Source: Dracaena cambodiana
Taxonomy: Eukaryota; Streptophyta; Magnoliopsida; Asparagales; Asparagaceae
Length of the DNA stretch: 64,000 bases
Direction: 5' to 3'
Assembly: GCA_036321105.1 (NCBI GenBank)
Contig: JAYEPQ010000007.1
Coordinates: 9,114,715-9,178,714 of the forward strand
The notes under the pieces were generated by a model. That model saw only the letters and a list, made by a program, of their open reading frames with translations, searched no databases and was not told the origin of the DNA. Numbering within the stretch: the first letter of the stretch is position 1; every line of letters starts with the position of its first letter. Below are positions 59,136 through 64,000 of this stretch, in pieces. The translations under genes and the position numbers were made by a program.

Positions 59136-60951
59136 TGTTGGGTTTGTGTCTCGCATCCGTTGAGTATTCAGATGTGATTAAGAATCACAAGGAGTCTCAG
59201 TTGGATTTGGATTAGAAGACCAGAGTTCTAATTGGATTGAAACACCAATTAGATGGTGATAGTGCTATTCTAATGGGATTAGGATAGGAATACTATATAT
59301 ATATCTCTTGTATGTGATACGAGAAAGTAGAGCAATTGGAGAGCAATTGGTTGAGAGATATGATTCTATTATTATGAGAGATGCGAGAGGTAGAGAGATA
59401 CTTGGATCTCTTCTTGTAATCTTTTTTCTCATAATGGATATTTCTCTCGTTGTTCCCGTGGACGTAGGTCAAACTTGGTCAGCCGAACCACGTTAATTCT
59501 TGTGTTCTTCTTGTGTTGTATTGTTTTCTTTATCTTTACGATCTCGATAGGGATTCGATCCCCAACAAATGGTATCAGAGCCGGAGTTATGGATCCGGAA
59601 TCGAGATTGCGAGATGGTAGATCTGATGACGAGTCAACAAGAAAGGTTGGTGGAGGCATCAAGGTAAAATACAATAAGAAGAAAAAGAGAAAAAATAGCT
59701 GGATACAACCGGTGATGGCACAACCGGAGGCTCTAGCAATGTGCACCAAAAGGAATGGCTGATAACTGAAATGGATTCTGAGGCACAGATCGACGGTTAT
59801 GGTTGATCGGAGCGTGGATCGAAGAATCGATGTCCGATTTAGATGATTCAGGAGTCGAATTCTATATTTTTTCAGCATTTCGGATGCAATAGTGGATGCG
59901 GATTGGGCAAAATCCACTATTTAGAGCAGATTTTGTGCAGACCAGCGGTGATCGATGGTGATCGAGGGGGTCGATGGTGATCGAGGGATTGATATTGACC
60001 GAGATAATCGATCGTCGATGTTTGGTTGATCGTACGATGATGAAGTACGGCGTGGTACTTCATGTTGATGGATACAGTTACTTTATGACATGATAAAGCA
60101 CGTAGTAATATATAATCATCTATCTCTAGAGTTGGTCATAGTTTTTGGATCAAGGTGGAGTACGGTGTAACAATTACTTTTCTGTGATGTACAACATGAA
60201 AAGTGATTGTGAGTACTCAAGAGGTCCAGGTGTTTTGACCGAGGTGGAGCACGGTGTAGCGATTATGAGCGCTTGGTGAAAAGCGTGGTGTAGTAATCGT
60301 GAGTGTTCAAGAGAGTATGGTTTAGTGATCATGAGTTCTCGGAGGAGAGCATGGTTTAGTGATCCTGAGTGCTCAAGTATAGAGGCAGTAATGATTATAT
60401 AAATTGTTCCCGGTCGGTGGAGCATGGTGATCGTGCGGTGGATGTCTGAGAAGTGGATGACGAGAGCAACGGAGTTTCTCCCAGATGCATGGCTCATCGG
60501 ATACGAGCCAAGGTGGAGATTGTTGGGTTTGTGTCTCGCATCCGTTGAGTATCCAGATGTGATCAAGAATCACAAGGAGTCTCAGTTGGATTTGGGTTAG
60601 AAGACCAGAGTTCTAATTGGATTGGAACACCAATTAGATGGTGATAGTGCTATTCTAATGGGATTAGGATAGGAATACTATATATATCTCTTGTATGTAA
60701 TACGAGAGAGTAGAGCAATTGGAGAGCAATTGGTTGAGAGATATGATTCTATTATTATGAGAGATGCGAGAGATAGAGAGATACTTGGATCTCTTCTTGT
60801 AACCTTTTTTTCTCATAATGGATATTTCTCTCGTTGTTCCCGTGGACGTAGGTCGAACTTGGTCGGCCGAACCACGTTAATTCTTGTATTCTTATTGTGT
60901 TGTATTGTTTTCTTTATCTTTACGATCTCGATGGGGATTCGATCCCCAACA
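59136..60951 (+). mobile_element. Non-autonomous Copia-type LTR retrotransposon, unit C
   Basis: 1816 bp, same insertion point as 14519-16333. LTRs about 59136-59567 and 60521-60951; primer site TGGTATCAGAGC at about 59570. A few substitutions separate it from the A copy. No gag or pol. Confidence 0.9.
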
Positions 60952-61843
60952 GAAAGAAGGAGAAGAGAGGAGAAAGAGAAAGAATGAATAAAGAGAGGTA
61001 AAATAGTAATATCAGGTTAAAAATTAAACTGTGTTAACGGAAGTTAATGAGGGGACTAAATTATAGTAACTTAGGAGATTTGAGGACTAAATTCTAAATA
61101 TGAAGATTTGGGGGACTAAATCATAATATATAAAGATTTGAGGGACAAACCTGTAAATACCCCTTCAAAATTTTAAATAAGATAGATTAAAATTAGCTTA
61201 TGTACGCGTCTATTACCATTCCTATCTGGGGCATAGTCCGCACGCTAACTGTTATTGTGTTTGGTTTGGAGCTTGCAAGCCGTAACGAGAGTTGTAAAAT
61301 TCTTTAAATATTAATTTTTTGTTTTCAAGATGTTTGAATTTATCCTATTTACTAATAATATAATCACTATTTTAAAAGTAGAGAAGAAATGAGTGTTTTT
61401 TCCACAACTGCAATTATTACTTGTAGTTGCAATTATAAACTTTTGCAAGTGCAGCCGTAATCTAACAATGACACTTACAGCAAAACTGGTTGCAATTGCA
61501 ACAGCAAAACTGGTTGCAATTGCAACCACTTCAGATGCTAAAACTAGCATCCTAACACCCCCCTAGATGGGGTCGAAAATCCTTACTGTAGTTCTAGCAA
61601 AATCAAAGAGATCATCACATAAGTAAGGATTTTGATCTAGATATTCTATCTAGTTTAAGGTGGATTTTATTTAGGGACCTGCAAATAACCAAATTTCGAT
61701 GCGTGAAACAGTTTTAGCATGTACGTATGGTGGGGCAGTGTGACTCACTAATAGGGCCTGTCAGCTGCCGCATCACCATCTGGCACTATGGATGAGATTG
61801 GACAGATCTATGAGTAGACTTTTGTTCTACTTTATTCAAAATT

Positions 61844-62985
61844 GGGGTATTTACTGGTTTGTCTCTCAAATCTTTATATATTATGATTCAGTAATCAAAT
61901 CTTCATATTTAGGATTTAGTTTCCCAAATCTCCTAAGTTATTACAATTTAGTACCCCTCCCTAAGTTCCATTAACACAGTTTAATTTTTGATCTGATATT
62001 ACCATTTTACCCCTCCTTATTCATTATTTCTCTTTCTCCTCTCTTCTCCTCTTTTCTTCCTCATCTTTCTCCTTTTCCTCTCTTCTCCTTTGCTTTGTTG
62101 GGTTCGTATTAATGTTCATGTTTTTTTTTTTTTTTGCTTCATTAAAGGATGATGACACCGTAATCCAAGCGCAGCAGTCCAAGTGTCCGAACCTTCCTCC
62201 TCCGGCAACGATCCTTTGATTTTCAAAGACCCTTCTCACCAGAGTGGTCTTTCCCAAGCCAGCGCACCCCACCACTGAGATCACACGCGTTTGTTCCAAG
62301 TCCTCGTCCAAAATTTTTTTGATAAGGTTGTCCCTGTGCTCTTCAATTCCGACGAGCTCACTGTCTTGGGTGAAGATATCATTCAATCGATAAGGATGCT
62401 GTGAGAGGTCTCCGGCTCTTGCGATTGCAGAAGCAGCCGCTGCATTTGAAGGCGTTGAGATGAAGCCAAATTTCTGTGCTCTTTTGCAAGCCTCGTCCAC
62501 ACCGACCTTGATCCTCTGAATCTCGACTGCAAGCCAGTAGCGCGCGTTACCCGTCCTGAGCAGACGAGTGCCCATCCTGAGCGCGCGGGTACCGAGCTCG
62601 ATGCCAGCGCCAGTCGAGAGTAAACGAGCACTGATTCGGCGGAAGCGAGTGGTTCCCCTCGTTCCGAGCAAAACCGGCTCTCCTTAGAAAGTGAGTCCCA
62701 GAGCGAGAGCTAGGAACATGAACAACCAGCCTTACCTTTAATGAAGCAAAAAAAAAAAAAAAATGAACATCAACCCAACGAAGCAAGAGAGGAGGAAGAA
62801 AAAGAATGATTAAAGAGGGGTAAAATAGTAATATCAAATTAAAAATTAAACTGTGTTAACGGAAGTTTGTGAGAGGGACTAAATTGTAGTAACTTAGGAG
62901 ATTTGAAAGACTAAATTATAAATATGAAGATTTGAAACTAAATTATAATATATAAAGATTTGAGAGATAAATCTATAAATACCCC
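61844..62985. mobile_element. Pack-MULE with NB-ARC cargo, C2 (uninterrupted)
   Basis: 1142 bp, flanked by perfect TTCAAAATT (61835-61843 and 62986-62994). The right TIR has more changes (AAATCTATAAATACCCC) than in other copies. Confidence 0.88.
62149..62734 (-). pseudogene. NB-ARC (RPM1-like CNL) fragment, C2, frame intact
   Basis: Open as in A2: DSELVGIEEHRDNLIKKILD, GCAGLGKTTLVRRVFEN and WITVSSSF; RLNDIF here versus RLNAIF in A2. It is a domain fragment only. Confidence 0.83.
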
Positions 62986-63074
62986 TTCAAAATTTTAAAT
63001 AAGACATATTAAAATTAGCCTGTGTATGCGTCTATTAACATTTCTATCTGGGACATAGTCCGCACGCTAACTGC

Positions 63075-63532
63075 AATGGATTGCTGGGAATGCAGGGCGA
63101 GTTTTATTTTTATTGGGTGTTGCAGGTTCAATTTCTTCATTCCCACCAACGAAAGGACCGCATCCACAACACGGGTCTCATCCCTGCCACACGCTGATGG
63201 TCCTACCGCGAGTTGCCAATTGTGTGGTGCGATAACGGCAGTCTACCATTCACGTTTTTCGTATCTAATACTTTATTGCTTCGCAGAAGTTATGCCACCT
63301 GAATCTTAGCATGCTAGCGTGATAGATGAGCATTGGTCCATCTTAGCGTGCTAGTGGGAGAACATGTTTCACCTGTTCCTCTGCCTCCCCCCCCCTTGCT
63401 ATCAGTAGGTAGCGGGCCTTTGTGGCCAGCTAAGTATTTTCTCTTCCTATAAATAGAGGGGGCACCATGCTCCATCCTCCCATCTTTTGCAACGTCAACC
63501 TAGTGATCCGTTCACTCACAATAGCCATTCCC
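63075..63532 (+). promoter_or_regulatory. Terpene synthase promoter, unit C, with extra upstream segment
   Basis: TATAAATA at 63448-63455. Between GTTTTTCGTATCTAAT and TTTCACCTGTTCC there is about 85-90 bp absent from unit A, including two similar CTTAGC(A/G)TGCTAG(C/T)G motifs. It sits directly after the second tandem block, with no empty block in between. Confidence 0.65.
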
Positions 63533-63688
63533 ATGGCCGTAACTCTCTCAAAAAGTCTGACATCGTTGCTTCTGTCGGCCAACAAGAAGAAAATTGCAAC
63601 GAATTATAGTTCTCAAGCCCACTATCCCCAAAGCATCCCGGTAGTGCAGCAGTTAGGGTCACTTGTTTGTTTTGCAACAGAGGCAAGT
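63533..63688 (+). CDS. Terpene synthase exon 1, unit C (gene continues beyond the window)
   Basis: The ATG used in A is ATA here, so the likely start is the next in-frame ATG (MAVTLSKSLTSLLLSANKKK). It ends at GCAAGT/GTACGT, phase 0, as in A. After about 63,856 the intron sequence no longer matches A, so intron 1 of this copy has diverged or contains an insertion. Whether downstream exons are intact cannot be seen. Confidence 0.65.
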
Positions 63689-64000
63689 GTACGTACCATT
63701 TGTATGTTTTGGCAAAACCTAAGCTCGAATCTATGTTCTGTTGCTAATGTATTCTACTGTAGGTTTATGCTTTAGTAGTTATATTTGCATGTATTATTTG
63801 CTATTGTCCACTCCAGTAGAGAGATAGGAGATTTTTATATATGAACTATATACTATAGAGAACGGTTGTTCGGCATGAATTATATACGTAGCTAATTGTT
63901 CTCTAGTAGTTATGGGATTATATTTAAAGATTTCTAAAGTACCACCAAATATGTCTAGTTGTGTTTGTTGTGACCCCTTCGATGGTTGTATTTTCTCCAA
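63689..64000 (+). other. Intron 1 of the unit C terpene synthase, start
   Basis: It follows the A intron to TATATACTATAG (about 63,856) and then differs completely (AGAACGGTTGTTCGGCATG). A minus-strand open frame to the window end has no recognisable family. Confidence 0.4.

Larger units (their letters stand above)
58158..61163. mobile_element. Pack-MULE with NB-ARC cargo, C1 (interrupted by Copia element)
   Basis: Flanks TTCAAAATA (58149-58157) and TTCAAAATT (61164-61172), one mismatch. TIRs 58158-58465 and 59057-59135 plus 60952-61163. Same structure as A1. Confidence 0.85.

Overview
This is nuclear DNA from a flowering plant. It has intron-containing genes, plant-only families (a TPS-g-type terpene synthase, an RPM1-like NB-ARC fragment, a phytolongin-like protein, an FLX-like fragment), several LTR-retrotransposon classes with plant-type primer sites, MULE- and hAT-type DNA elements, and AT-rich spacers. 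The species cannot be named from the sequence alone.

The window is mostly three in-register tandem copies of one large unit. Unit A (1 to about 26,790; its start lies just outside the window) is the longest, about 27 kb. Unit B (about 26,790 to 46,225) is shortened to about 19.4 kb by deletions. Unit C (about 46,225 to 64,000) runs off the end. Each unit has the same order: (1) a large non-coding LTR retrotransposon (LARD) with tandem repeats and a captured FLX-like fragment; in A and B its 3' LTR is split by a 2.5-2.6 kb solo LTR; (2) a roughly 2 kb TIR element carrying an intronless phytolongin-like sequence on the minus strand; (3) about 2.4 kb of AT-rich spacer; (4) tandem blocks holding Pack-MULE elements that carry an NB-ARC fragment, one of which is split by a 1.8 kb non-autonomous Copia element; (5) a terpene synthase gene or its remains; (6) AT-rich spacer ending in an old small LTR element.

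The terpene synthase is the only locus with normal gene architecture. Unit A has a TATA box and seven exons with good splice sites, including DDxxD and DDxxSxxxE metal-binding motifs, but exon 5 has an in-frame TAA at codon 370. Unit B reads CAA at that codon but has lost its promoter and exons 1-4 by a deletion sealed with a 24-nt filler. Unit C shows the promoter and exon 1 of a third copy before the window ends. Extra degenerate copies of exon 7 lie downstream in A and B. The cluster therefore shows a terpene synthase family expanding and decaying.

Shared and unshared insertions give a relative history. The LARD, the phytolongin element and the Pack-MULEs predate duplication of the unit. 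The solo LTR in the 3' LTR is in A and B, while C has the empty site. A and C are almost identical over the spacer and Pack-MULE region although C differs more upstream, which suggests later sequence exchange. I found no tRNA, rRNA or CRISPR features, and no intact transposase or reverse transcriptase.
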